From: Mycobacterium szulgai
GTDB lineage: Bacteria; Actinomycetota; Actinomycetes; Mycobacteriales; Mycobacteriaceae
Direction: 5' to 3'
Assembly (NCBI RefSeq): GCF_002116635.1
Contig: NZ_LQPW01000022.1
Location: forward strand, 32,323 to 96,322
Length of the DNA: 64,000 nucleotides
Below are positions 49,599 to 61,100 of this stretch, piece by piece; the stretch's first letter is position 1; every line of letters starts with the position of its first letter. Both the position numbers and the translations under genes were made by a program. Under the pieces are notes generated by a model that saw only the letters and a program-made list of their open reading frames with translations, was not told where the DNA came from and did not search any database.

Positions 49599-50744
49599 GT
49601 GGCACGCGATTACTACGGGCTGCTCGGCGTCAGCAAAGGCGCCAATGATGCAGACATCAAACGCGCCTATCGCAAGCTGGCGCGCGAACTGCATCCCGAC
49701 GTCAATCCCGACGAGGCTGCCCAGGCGAAGTTCAAGGAGATCAGCGTCGCCTACGAAGTGCTGAGCGACCCCGAGAAGCGCCGAATCGTCGACCTGGGCG
49801 GGGACCCGCTGGAAAACGCGGGCGCGGCGGCTGGCGGGTTCGGCGGCTTCGGCGGGCTGGGTGACGTATTCGAGGCATTCTTCGGTGGTGGCTTCGGGGG
49901 TGCCGGCGGATCTCGCGGCCCGACCGGCCGAGTTCGGCCGGGGTCGGACTCCTTGCTGCGCATGCGGCTCGATCTCGTCGAATGCGCGACGGGTGTCACC
50001 AAGCAGGTCGCCGTCGACACCGCGGTGTTGTGCGATCGGTGCCAGGGCAAGGGCACCAACGGCGACTCCGCGCCGATGCCCTGTGACACCTGCGCCGGCC
50101 GCGGCGAGGTACAGACCGTGCAGCGGTCGCTGCTGGGTCAGATGCTGACCTCGCGGCCCTGCCCGACCTGCCGGGGTGTCGGCGTGGTCATCCCCGATCC
50201 CTGCCACCAGTGCATGGGCGATGGTCGGGTCCGCGCCCGTCGCGACATCAGTGTCAAGATCCCCGCCGGCGTCGGCGACGGAATGCGGGTGCGGCTCGCG
50301 GCCCAGGGCGAGGTGGGGCCCGGGGGAGGGCCGGCCGGCGACTTGTACGTCGAGGTCCACGAGCAGGCCCACGACATCTTCGTGCGCCAGGGCGACGACC
50401 TGCACTGCACGGTTTCGGTGCCGATGGTCGACGCGGCACTGGGGGTGACGGTCACCGTGGATGCCATTTTGGACGGGATGAGCGAGATCGTGATTCCGCC
50501 TGGCACACAACCGGGTTCGACGATCACGCTGCGCGGCCGCGGCATGCCGCAGCTGCGTGCCAACGCCCGCGGTGATCTGCATGTCCACGTTGAGGTAGTG
50601 GTCCCCACCCGGCTGGACAACCACGACACCGAGCTGCTGCGTGAATTGAAGAGCCGCCGCGGTCGCGACGTCGCCGAGGTCCGCTCCACGCATGCCGGCG
50701 GCGGGCTCTTCAGCAAGCTGCGCGAGACGTTCACCGGGCGATAG
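49599..50744 (+). CDS. dnaJ2: Chaperone DnaJ2
   Basis: A 381-residue class I J-protein. The J-domain has HPD at about residues 33-35. The Gly/Phe-rich linker [22 protein letters not shown] follows. Four CxxCxGxG zinc repeats start at CDRCQGKG (about 145), then [16 protein letters not shown] and CHQCMGDG. The client-binding C-terminal domain ends the protein. It delivers unfolded proteins to DnaK and stimulates its ATPase. GTG 49599 follows GAGAAAGG. It is downstream of hrcA, probably the same operon, as in Rv2374c-Rv2373c. Confidence 0.95.
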   Translation: MARDYYGLLGVSKGANDADIKRAYRKLARELHPDVNPDEAAQAKFKEISVAYEVLSDPEKRRIVDLGGDPLENAGAAAGGFGGFGGLGDVFEAFFGGGFGGAGGSRGPTGRVRPGSDSLLRMRLDLVECATGVTKQVAVDTAVLCDRCQGKGTNGDSAPMPCDTCAGRGEVQTVQRSLLGQMLTSRPCPTCRGVGVVIPDPCHQCMGDGRVRARRDISVKIPAGVGDGMRVRLAAQGEVGPGGGPAGDLYVEVHEQAHDIFVRQGDDLHCTVSVPMVDAALGVTVTVDAILDGMSEIVIPPGTQPGSTITLRGRGMPQLRANARGDLHVHVEVVVPTRLDNHDTELLRELKSRRGRDVAEVRSTHAGGGLFSKLRETFTGR

Positions 50745-50762
50745 CTTTTCGGGACCCCGCAC

Positions 50763-51515
50763 ATGGTGGCGACGCTGTTTTATGTCGACGCGCTGCCCGA
50801 CACCGGAGCGCTGGCCGTGGTCGACGGCGACGAAGGTTTTCACGCCGCCACCGTGCGGCGGATCCGCCCCGGTGAAGAGCTGGTGCTCGGCGACGGCGCC
50901 GGCGGCTTAGCTAGGTGTGTGGTGGAACGGGCCGGGCGCGACGGGCTGTCGGCCCGAGTATTGGAGCGCTGGAATGTTGAGCCGGCGCGGCCGGCGGTGA
51001 CGGTGGCGCAGGCGCTGCCCAAGTCCGAACGCTCCGAATTGGCAATCGAATTGGCCACCGAAGCCGGTGCCGACGCCTTCTTCGCCTGGCAGGCCGCACG
51101 ATGCGTGGCGCAGTGGGACGGCAACCGGGCCGACAAAGGTCTGCGGCGCTGGCGAGCCGTCGCCCGCTCCGCGGCACGCCAATCCCGCCGGGCTCATATC
51201 CCGGCCGTCGACGGTGTGCTGTCTACCGCGGCGCTTGTTGACCGGATCCATGCCGAGCGGGCTTTGGTTCTGGTCCTGCACGAGTCGGCGACCGATCGTC
51301 TGGTGGATATCCCTGTGGCACAGGCTGATTCGCTACTGCTAGTAGTTGGACCCGAGGGTGGGATTGCGCCGGACGAGATCGCCGCACTGACTGGCGCCGG
51401 TGCCGTCGCGGTTCGGCTGGGGCCGACCGTGCTGCGGACGTCGACGGCGGCCGCCGTGGCGCTGGGAGCGCTGGGCGTGCTCACGTCCCGCTGGGGCGAT
51501 TCGTCGAGCCTCTAG
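50763..51515 (+). CDS. rsmE: 16S rRNA m3U1498 methyltransferase
   Basis: A 250-residue SPOUT methyltransferase. An N-terminal PUA-like domain (residues 1-75) precedes the knotted SAM-binding domain with [16 protein letters not shown] (about 197-212) and the closing [16 protein letters not shown], both hallmarks of RsmE. It methylates U1498 of 16S rRNA. It starts 18 bases after dnaJ2 and corresponds to Rv2372c, completing the hrcA-dnaJ2-rsmE unit. Confidence 0.93.
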   Translation: MVATLFYVDALPDTGALAVVDGDEGFHAATVRRIRPGEELVLGDGAGGLARCVVERAGRDGLSARVLERWNVEPARPAVTVAQALPKSERSELAIELATEAGADAFFAWQAARCVAQWDGNRADKGLRRWRAVARSAARQSRRAHIPAVDGVLSTAALVDRIHAERALVLVLHESATDRLVDIPVAQADSLLLVVGPEGGIAPDEIAALTGAGAVAVRLGPTVLRTSTAAAVALGALGVLTSRWGDSSSL

Positions 51516-51570
51516 TTTCGCAGCGCACCTTGCCTGCAGAATTACATTCTCGCGGAAAGGAGTTGCTGGG

Positions 51571-52092
51571 ATGAGTGACCGTGACCTAGGCACGATCTTC
51601 GACGAGCATGTGGCCCACGAGTTCGTCACCAAAGATCTCGCCGCGACCATGGCGACGATGTCGGCCGAGCCGTTCGTCAACCACGTGCCCACGATGATGG
51701 GCGGGGTCGGCGCCGCCGGGGTGGCCGACTTCTACGGCAAGTACTTCATCGGGCACTGGCCCGCGGACACCACGATCACCCCGCTGAGCCGGACCGTCGG
51801 CGCCGACCGGGTGGTCGACGAAATGATCATGTCGTTCACCCACGACATTGCGATGCCGACGTTTCTCCCCGGCGTGGCACCCACCGGCCGGGCGGTCATG
51901 CTGCCGGTGGTCGTCGTGATGGGGTTCGACGGGGACAAGGTCGCCTACGAGCGGATTTACTGGGATCAGGCGTCACTGCTGGTGCAGGTCGGACTGCTGG
52001 ATGACACGGTGTTGCCGGTCGCCGGGGCCGATCAGGCGCGAAAGGTGCTCGACAAGGATCTGCCGGCCAATACTCTGCTAGAGCGCTGCTAG
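51571..52092 (+). CDS. SnoaL/NTF2-like protein
   Basis: A 173-residue protein with the cone-shaped NTF2/SnoaL look: FVTKDLAATMATMSAEPFVNHVPT near the N-terminus, ADFYGKYFIGHWP, then HDIAMPTFLPGVAPTGR and VVMGFDGDKVAYERIYWDQASLL. Members include polyketide cyclases, isomerases and non-catalytic proteins. ATG 51571 follows GAAAGGAG. It could simply continue the rsmE transcript, or serve the adjacent PKS-NRPS gene, with which it is convergent, 13 bases between stops. Its substrate cannot be told from sequence. Confidence 0.75.
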   Translation: MSDRDLGTIFDEHVAHEFVTKDLAATMATMSAEPFVNHVPTMMGGVGAAGVADFYGKYFIGHWPADTTITPLSRTVGADRVVDEMIMSFTHDIAMPTFLPGVAPTGRAVMLPVVVVMGFDGDKVAYERIYWDQASLLVQVGLLDDTVLPVAGADQARKVLDKDLPANTLLERC

Positions 52093-52105
52093 ACGGCGCG
52101 CCGGC

Positions 52106-55100
52106 TCAGAGCAGCCCGAGCAGCTTCAGGTCGGTGGCGTACTTGACGATGATCGGCGCCGTGATTTGTGGGATGTCCTTGGTGGGGCCGATTTTCGCTT
52201 CTTGCACAGCGGCGCGGAACTGCTCGTTCGGCGCGATCGATCCACAGCTGGGCGGCGGTGCGTCGGGCTGGTCTTGCATGAGCAGCAATAGTGGCAGCAG
52301 CGAGCGCTCGCGCTGTTGCTCCGGCAGGCTGCGCAGTCTGGCCTCCAGCTCCTGCGTCCAGTCGCGGTAGTCCCCGATCCGCCGGATCGGCTGGCCGGCG
52401 TCAATGAGCCAGTCGACGAACGTGTCGAGTCCAGCGCCGTCGTCGTGTGGATTCATCACGTGATAGGTCTGAAACCCGTCGCCCACCTGTACACCCAGTG
52501 TGCTGATCGCTTCGGCGACGAAAGCGACTGGCAGACCGTCGTAATGGGCTCGCTGCCGGTTTCCGTGCTCGTCGAGCTGGTAGAACGAGCTGGGCGCGAT
52601 GCCGGTGGCGAGCACGCTCATCATCAGCCGGGTGAAATTATCCGGCACGTTGAGTTGGCCGGCGTAGGTGGTGTCGGCCGTGATGTCGGCGCAGCGGAAC
52701 ACCGCGACCGGCAGGCCGCACTGATCGTTGGCCTCCCGCAGCAGCACCTCGCCGGCCCACTTGCTGTTCGCGTAGCCGTTGCGGTAGCTGTGGTTGCTCG
52801 AGCGAGTCGGGCTGATGATCCGAATGTCGGCGTCCTCGGTGAATTCGGATCGGTCGATCGGCTCGCCCACTGCCGCCGTCGACACGTACAGGAACGGTTT
52901 GCGGCAGGTGGTCAGCGCCAGCCGAATCAGCTCTGCGGTGCCCAGTGTGTTGGGGCCGAACAGCTGGCTGTATGGCAGTAGGTGGTGCACCCGGGCCGCA
53001 GGGTCGACGATCAGGTCGACCGTGTCCGCCAGCCGCTGCCAAGTCTGCGGGTCCAGACCCAAGTTCGGTCGGCTCTTGTCGCCGGCGATGACTTCCAGAT
53101 GGTCGGCGGCCAGTTCTTGGTAGTGAGCCAACAACTTTGGATCGGTGTCGAAGGTGCTGTCGAGCCGGCGCCGGGCGTGTTGGTCGGATTCGGCTCGCAC
53201 CAAACAGATCAGGGTGCCATCGACCAGGTCCATCCGCTGCAGCCATTCCAGCGCCAGGTATCGCCCGAGAAATCCGGTGGCGCCGGTCAGCAGTACCGTC
53301 TTCGGCTCGGCGCTAGCTCGGGGTAGTTGGGGGGCGGCCGCCAGCGTCGTGGCGCTGATGAACTTATCGAGGGTGAGTTCGCGGGCATGCACCTCGGTGG
53401 GATCCGGGCCGTGCACGGACGCAAAGCTGGCCGGACCCAGATCTGATGCGGTGGCTGCGCCTGCGCTGTCGCGGACGCGGGTGCAGATCCCGGTGAGCGC
53501 CTCGAACCACAGCTCGCCCAACCGGGTGATCTGGGACTCGTCGAACGCCGACGGCACCCAGGTCCAGTTGGCCTGCAGCAGCGGACCGGTGTCGCTGTCG
53601 ACGGTGACCGCGTTGAGTTCCACGGCATGCGTCAACGGATGCCACGCCTCGTCGCGCGCCGCTGCGGCCGAGAGTAACTCCGAGTCGGTGATATGCCAGC
53701 TTCCGCGATCGGCCGGCGCTTGCCCCGCCGAGACGCCAACGCGGCCAAAGTAATTGAACGCTATGGCCGGGTCGGCTCCGGCTAGGTCGGCGTCGGGATT
53801 GAGGTAGCGCAGCAGACCGTAGGTCAGGCCGTCTGGGATGGCGTGCAGCTGTTCTTTGGCGTCCTTGATCACCGAGTCCACCACGGCGTCGCCGGCCGCG
53901 ATCTGCGCCCAGCGCAGCCCTGCGACCGTCAGCGCCACCGGGTATTTCGTGGTGAACCAGCCAATCGTGCGGGACAGGTCGATGCCTGGGGCGATCTCTT
54001 CGTGGCGTCCATGGCCTTCGACGTCAATGGTCACCGGCGTGTCGGGGTGGCCCAGAAATTCCGTCCATGCCAGGGCATAGGCGATCAACAGAATCTCGTG
54101 CACCCCGGTTTCGAATGCGGCCGGGACCGCTCCGAGCAGCATCCGCGTGGTGTCGGTATTGAGTCTGCTGGTGCGATGGCTGGGGCGGGCCGCGGTGTGC
54201 AGCGCCGGTAGCACTGGCGGGGTTGCCGAGACTTGTCGCCACGCCGGCAGTTGATCGGTCACCGCCGCGCTGAGCGCGTGCTCGGCCAATACCGAGGCCC
54301 ACGTTCGGAACGAGGTGCCCCCGGCGGGCAACTCCACCCGTTGCCCTCGGCGGTGCTGGTTCCAAGCGGTGTTGAGGTCGTCTTGGATGATGCGCCAGGA
54401 CACGCCATCGACGCCCAGATGGTGAATGGCCAACAGCAACTGGGACGTCGAGGAAATCCAGATCGCGCTGAGCATCGCTCCAGCGGTGGGTTCCAGCCGC
54501 GACCAGGCCTGGGTCAGTGTTTCCAGGGTCAGCTCGTACTGCTGCTGGAGCAGATCGCCGGCGTCGGTGTCACCGGGTTCGGGTACCGACAGTGACCAGC
54601 CTCCGGCGGCGTCGGGGTCGACGCGCAGGCGCAGCATCCCGTGGCGGTCCAACAGGGCCTGCAGCACGATGGCGACATCGGTTTCGGTGACCCCGCGCGG
54701 GGCTTGGATCAGGAACGTCTGGTTGAACTGCTCGTCGAGGTCGTCGATGCTTTCCAGCCACCGGATGATCGGTGTCGTGGTTACTTCGCCGACCCCGGCG
54801 TCCGCCTCGGTGTTGTCGTGGTCGGCGAATCGCGTTACCTGGGCCACCCCCGCGACGCTCTGGGCGGTGAAGAGATCGCGTGGCCGGCAGCTCAGCCCGG
54901 CAGCGTGTGCCCGGGCGGCGACTTGGATCGCCAGGATGCTGTCGCCGCCCAGGTCGAAGAAGGAGTCGTCGATTCCGACCCGGTCGAGGCCGAGCACCTC
55001 GGCGTAGATGCCGGCCAGGATGTCTTCGATGGCGGTGGTGGGGGCGCGGTAGGAGTCGGCGTCGCCGTATCGAGGAGCCGGTAGGGCTTGGGTGTCGAGT

Positions 55101-58100
55101 TTGCCGTTGATGGTCAACGGCAGCGCTGCGAGGGCGACGACGGCGGCGGGCACCATGTAGGACGGTAATTTCTTGGCCAGCCGGCCGCGGATGGCACCGG
55201 GATCGGCGGTGCCGGTGAGGTAAGCCACCAGACGCTTGTCGCCCGGTTGGTCCTCGCGGGCGATCACCACGGCTTGCTCGACGCCGTCGAGTTCGGCCAA
55301 GACAGTGGCGACTCCGGTGGGCTCGATGCGGTGTCCGCGGATTTTGACCTGTTCGTCGGCGCGCCCGACGTAGTGCAGCTGGCCGTCGGCGGCCCAGCGC
55401 ACCAGATCGCCGGTTCGATACATCCGGGTGCCGGCTCCGCCGAAGGGACAGGCCACAAATCGCGATGCCGTCAACGGCGATCGGCGCCAATACCCACACC
55501 CCAACCCCGCACCCGCCGCGTACAACTCACCGACCACACCGGCCGGCACCGGCCGCAGCCACCGATCGAGCACGAACAACGCCGCGCCCGGCACCGGGCG
55601 CCCGATCGGCGGCGTCCCCGAACCCGGTTTCAACGGCGCACTCATTGAGATGTACATCGTGGTCTCGGTCGGGCCGTACTGATTGACCATTACCCGTCCG
55701 TCGGCCCACCGGTCCACGACCTCGGCGGGGCAGGCCTCACCTCCGACGACCAATGTCGCCGATCCCAGGCCCTGCGTCGGCAGCACCGTAACCGCGGTGG
55801 GGGTTTGCACCAGCATGTCGACCTTTTCGGCGACGAGCAAAGCGTGAAAGTCGGTGTGGGAACGGGTGATTGATTCGGGGATCACTACCAGCCGCGCGCC
55901 GTTGAGGAGCGGGGCCCACACCTCGAATACGGAAAGGTCGAAGGCATAGGAATGACATTGGGTTGTGGTATGCCCCGCTGCCGGCTTGAACGAGGTTGGT
56001 CCTGCGATGAGTTGGGCGATGTTGTGATGAGTGATCGCGACGCCTTTGGGCCTGCCCGTGGTGCCGGAGGTGTAGAGGATGTAGGCGAGATCCTCGGGGC
56101 CTGGCCGCGGTCTTGGCTGCGCCAGCTCGGCGCTGGGTTGAGTGGCGATTGCGGGGTCGTCGACGTCGATGATGGGCAGGTCGTAGCTTTGCAGTTCGGC
56201 GACCAAATCGGTGGTAGTCAGTAGCGCTACCGGTGCGGCGTCGTTGAGCATGAACGAGATCCGCGTCGGCGGATGGGTGGGGTCGATGGGTAGATAGGTG
56301 GCCCCGGTTTTCCACACGGCCAGCATCGAAACGATGGCCTGGGTACAGCGGTGGAACAGCAGGGCGACGATGTCGCTGGGGCCGATCGGGTGGCTGCTGA
56401 GGCGGTGGGCCAATCGATTGGCGGCCGCATCGAGTTGCAGGTAGGTCAGCGAGGTGTCCCCGCAGGCCAGGGCCACGGCGTTCGGAGTGCGGGCGACCTG
56501 GTCGCTGAACAATTGCGAAACCGACTTCGCATCGGTTCGTGGTTGGCCTAGCGCGGCTAGGTTGCCCCACTCAAGCAGGTCGGCCCGTTCGGTTTTATCG
56601 AGCAGGTCCACCCTCGACAACGGCCGATCGGGTTGGCCGGTCATCACCTGTAGCAGCCGTTGGAGCCGGTCCAGCAGCGCCTCGACGGTGGCGGGGTCGT
56701 ACACATCGGTGCGGTATTCGAGGCTGCCGACAATGCCGGCGGGCTCCCCGGCGTGGGTGAAGCGTTCCGACAGTGAAAACGCCAAGTCCATGCGTGCGGT
56801 GTGGGTATCGACGGGCACCGGAGTGACGGCTAGCTCGCCGAGGCTCACCGCGGTGGCGGGGTCGTGGTTTTCCGGGAGGTTCTGCCAGGCCATCAGCACC
56901 TGGATGAGGGGGTGGTGGGTCATCGACCGGGTCGGGTTGAGCCGGTCGACCAGCACTTCGAAGGGCACGTCCTGGTGGTCGAAGGCTTCCAGGCTGCGCG
57001 CGCGGACCCGGGCCAATAGTTGGCTGAAAGTGGGATCGCCGGATAGATCGACGCGAAGCACCAGGGTGTTGACGAACATCCCGACCAGGTGGTCGAGCGC
57101 GGGATGGGTGCGGCCGGCGGTGGGAATTCCTATCGCGATGTCAGTGGTAGCGCTGAGCTGAGCCAGCAGCGTGGTCAGGCCGGCGTGGATCACCATGAAG
57201 CTGGTGGCATGATGTTCGCGGGCCATTCGGGATATCTGGCGTTGCAGCGTTGCAGGCCAATGGATTTCGACTCGGGCGCCGCGGTGATCGGCAACCCGCG
57301 GGTAGGGCCGGTCGGTAGGCAGCTCGAGGCGTTCGGGCATGGCGGCCAGGGTGTTTTCCCAGTACCGCAGCTGGGTGGTGATGGCGCTGGCACCGTCGGT
57401 GAGCTCGCCGAGGTTGGCGCGCTGCCACAGCGTGTAGTCGAGGTAGCACACCGGCAGGTCGACCCATTCCGGTGCGCGACCAGCGATTCGGTGGGTGTAG
57501 GCGGTATTCAGGTCGTCTGTCAGCGGGGTCAACGACCAGCCGTCGGCGGCGATGTGGTGCACGGTCACCACCAACACGTGTTCCTCGTCGGCGAGGGTGA
57601 AAAGCCTTGCCCGCAGCGGAATTTCGGTCAACAGATCGAATCTGTGGCGCACGGCGCTGTCGATGGCGTGTTGCAGCCGGCCGGCCGCCCATGCGGTTGC
57701 GTCGATGACATCCCAGCCCAGGTCGGCCTGAGCCGTAGGTATGACGACTTGCTCGGGGATCCCCTCGGTCGAAGGGAACACCGTCCGCAGCGTCTGGTGA
57801 CGCTCGATCAGGTCGGTTAGTGCGCGGCGTAGCGCCTCGCTATCCAGCCGGCCGCGCAATCGCAGTGCCCAGGCCATGTTGTAGACCGGTGAGGGGCCTT
57901 GCAGTTGATCGAGGAACCACAGCCCCTCCTGGGCAAACGACAGCGGCACCACCGCGGGCCTGGGGCCCGCCGTCAACGGTGTCGGCCGGGGTGAACCCGC
58001 ACCGATGCAGGGAGCGAGCGCGGTGATGGCGGGTGTGTCGAACAGCGCACGCACACTGAGGTGGACGTCAAGGGTGGTGTTGATGGCCGCGATCACGCGC

Positions 58101-61100
58101 ATCGCCGACAGCGAATCGCCGCCCAGGTCGAAGAAGGAGTCGTCGATTCCGACCCGGTCGAGGCCGAGTACCTGGGCGTAGATGGTGGCCAGGATGTCTT
58201 CGATGGTGGTGGTGGGTGGGCGGTAGGAGTCGGCGTCACCGTATTGGGGAGCCGGTAGGGCTTGGGTGTCGAGTTTGCCGTTGATGGTCAACGGCAGCGC
58301 CTCTAGCGCGACGACGGCACTGGGCACCATATACCCCGGTAGTTTGTTGGCCAGCCCGTCGCGGATGGCGCCCGAATCGGCGGTGCCGGTGAAGTAAGCC
58401 ACCAGGCGCTTGTCGCCCGGTTGGTCCTCGCGGGCGATTACCACGGCTTGCTCGACGCCGTCGAATTCGCCTAGGACGCTGGCGATTTCGGCAGGTTCGA
58501 TGCGGTGTCCGCGGATTTTGACTTGTTCGTCGGCACGTCCGACGTAATGCAATTGGCCGTCAGCACCCCAGCGGACCAGATCTCCGCTGCGATACATCCG
58601 GGTTCCGGTCCCGCCGAAGGGGCAGGCCATAAACCGTGCTGCCGTCAACGATGATCGGCGCCAATACCCGCAACCCACGCCGGTCCCGGCCACGTACAAC
58701 TCGCCGACCACACCGGCGGGCACCGGCCGCAGCCACCGGTCCAGTACGAAAAACGCCGCGCCCGGCAACGGCACACCGATCGGGCTGGTGGCACTGTGTG
58801 CGTCGTGCTCGACGATTGGGCGATACGAGGCATGCACAGTGGTTTCGGTGATGCCATACATATTGACCAGCCGCGGGGTCTGCGGGTGGCTGCTCAACCA
58901 GGTCCGAATGCGTGGTGGCTCAAGGGCTTCGCCGCCGAATACCACTGTTTCGAGGTGTAGCTGGCGGCCCGACTCGGGCTGCGCGGCCTCGGCGGCCTGC
59001 AGCGCGTAGAACGCTGAGGGCGTTTGACTCAACACGGTGACGCGCTCAGCCACCAGCAGGGCCAGCAGCTCTGACGGGGAGCGGGTGATCGGCTCTGGCA
59101 CCACGACCAACCGGCCGCCGAACAGCAGCGCGCCCCAGATCTCCCACACCGAGAAGTCGAACGCATAGGAATGACACTGACTCCACACCTGACCCGCCCT
59201 GGGCGCCAGATCCGCGGTTAACGAGCCGAATAGTCGGGTGATGCAGGTATCGGGGATCGCGACGCCTTTGGGAACGCCGGTGGTGCCTGAGGTGTAGATG
59301 ATGTGGACGAGGTTGCCGGCAGTCGGTACCGGCAGCGGGTCTGCGGGGTAGTTGTCGATGGCCGGGTCGTCGACGTCGATGATCACCAGGTCAGGTCTGT
59401 CCAGCCGGCTGGCGAACCCGGCCCTGGTGATCACCGCCGCTGGTGTGGCGTCTTCGACGATGAAATCGACTCGGGCATCGGGGTAGTTGGGGTCGATGGG
59501 CAGGTATGCGGCTCCGCTCTTGACAACCGACAGGATGGCAACGATGGCCTCAGCGCAGCGCTCCAGCGCCACCCCCACCACGTCACCCGGACCGATACCC
59601 CGGTCGACTAGCAGGCGAGCCAGACGGTTCGAAACCTCGTCGAGTTCGCGGTAAGTGCGCGCGGTTCCATCGGAGGTCAGCGCGACCGCTTCGGGTGTGC
59701 GGTTCACCTGGGCAGCAAACAGCGCCGGGATCGATTCCCGCGCTTGGCTGGCGGTGCGGGTGAGAACCGCGCGATTGCCCCACTCAGCCAGGCGCGCGTG
59801 AGCCGCTTGGTCAAGCAGAACGATCGACGACAGTCGTCGTTCAGGCTCGGCGGTCAGCTTGGTGAGGACGTCTAGGTAGTAGCCGACGATGGTCGTGATG
59901 GTCTCGCGGTCGAACACGTCAGTGGCGTATTCGATGTTGGCTGGCAGGGGTTGCGGGAGCTGTCCGGGCGGTTGCTGGGGGGCGATGATTTCGATTTGAA
60001 GATCGAATTTGGCGCCGTGCGGACGGGTCGGTATCGGTTGCGCCCATAACCCGGGGAACTTCATCGTCGGTAATGGAGTGTTTTGCAACAGGAAAGCGAC
60101 TTGAAACAGTGGGTGGTGCGCGCCCGAGCGGGCGGGATTGAGCCGTTGCACGACGCGTTCGAACGGAACGTCTTGATGGTTGTAGGCTGCTAGTGCTTTT
60201 TGCCTCACCTGGGCGAGTATCTCGGTGAAACTGGGATTTCCAGTCGTCTGAACGCGCAATACCCAGGTATTGACGAAAAACCCGACCAGTTCGGCAAGTG
60301 CGGCGTCGGTACGTCCGCTGTTGAGCCCGCCGATGGTCAAGTCGTCACCGGCGCCCAGTTTGTGTAACAGCACCGCTACCGCGGCCTGATACACCATCGA
60401 TGGCGTGGCCTCGCAGTTCTGCGCCAGCCGCTTGACCTGCTGTTGGAGGTCGGTGTCGACGACGAAATGGACCACGTCGCCGGCAAAGGACTGTTGGGTG
60501 GGGCGGGGCCGGTCAAACGGTAAGACCGTTTCCTCGGGGGCCCCCTTCAACTCGGAATGCCAATAAGCCAACTGACGTGATAGCACACTGGCCGGGTCAT
60601 CAGGGCTGCCTAAGAATTCTTGCTGCCAAAGCGTGTAATCGCCGTACTGCAATAACAGTGGCGCCCATGCGGGCTTATGGCCTTCGCTGCGGGCGGTGTA
60701 GGCGCGCGCGAGATCCGAAAAGAAAGCCACCATCGAGACGCCGTCGGCGGCGATGTGATGGATTACCACCACAAACACATGTTCCACGGCCGAGAGTTCC
60801 AAGAGCTTCGTGCGAATCGGAATTTCGGCTGCCAAATCGAACAGATAGCCCCCAGCGCCGTTTATCTGGGCGGCGACTTGTTGTTCGTCGTCGACCTCGA
60901 TGATCTCGAAAACCGGTTCGCACTCGTCGACGTTCAATATTTGCTGATAGGGGATACCCTGCTCGCAGATGAACCGGGTGCGCAGACTTTCGTGGCGTTC
61001 GATCACATCGCCGATGGCGGTACGAAGTGCCTGCACATCTAGATCCCCGGTCAACCTGAGCGCCATCGGAATGTTGTAGACCGGCGTCGAGTCAGTGGTC

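Noticed and set aside
55000..59720. A possible third adenylation domain in the PKS-NRPS
   Set aside because: Only two A3 motifs (about 56060 and 59280) and two PCPs were found; the similar stretches are the module duplication.
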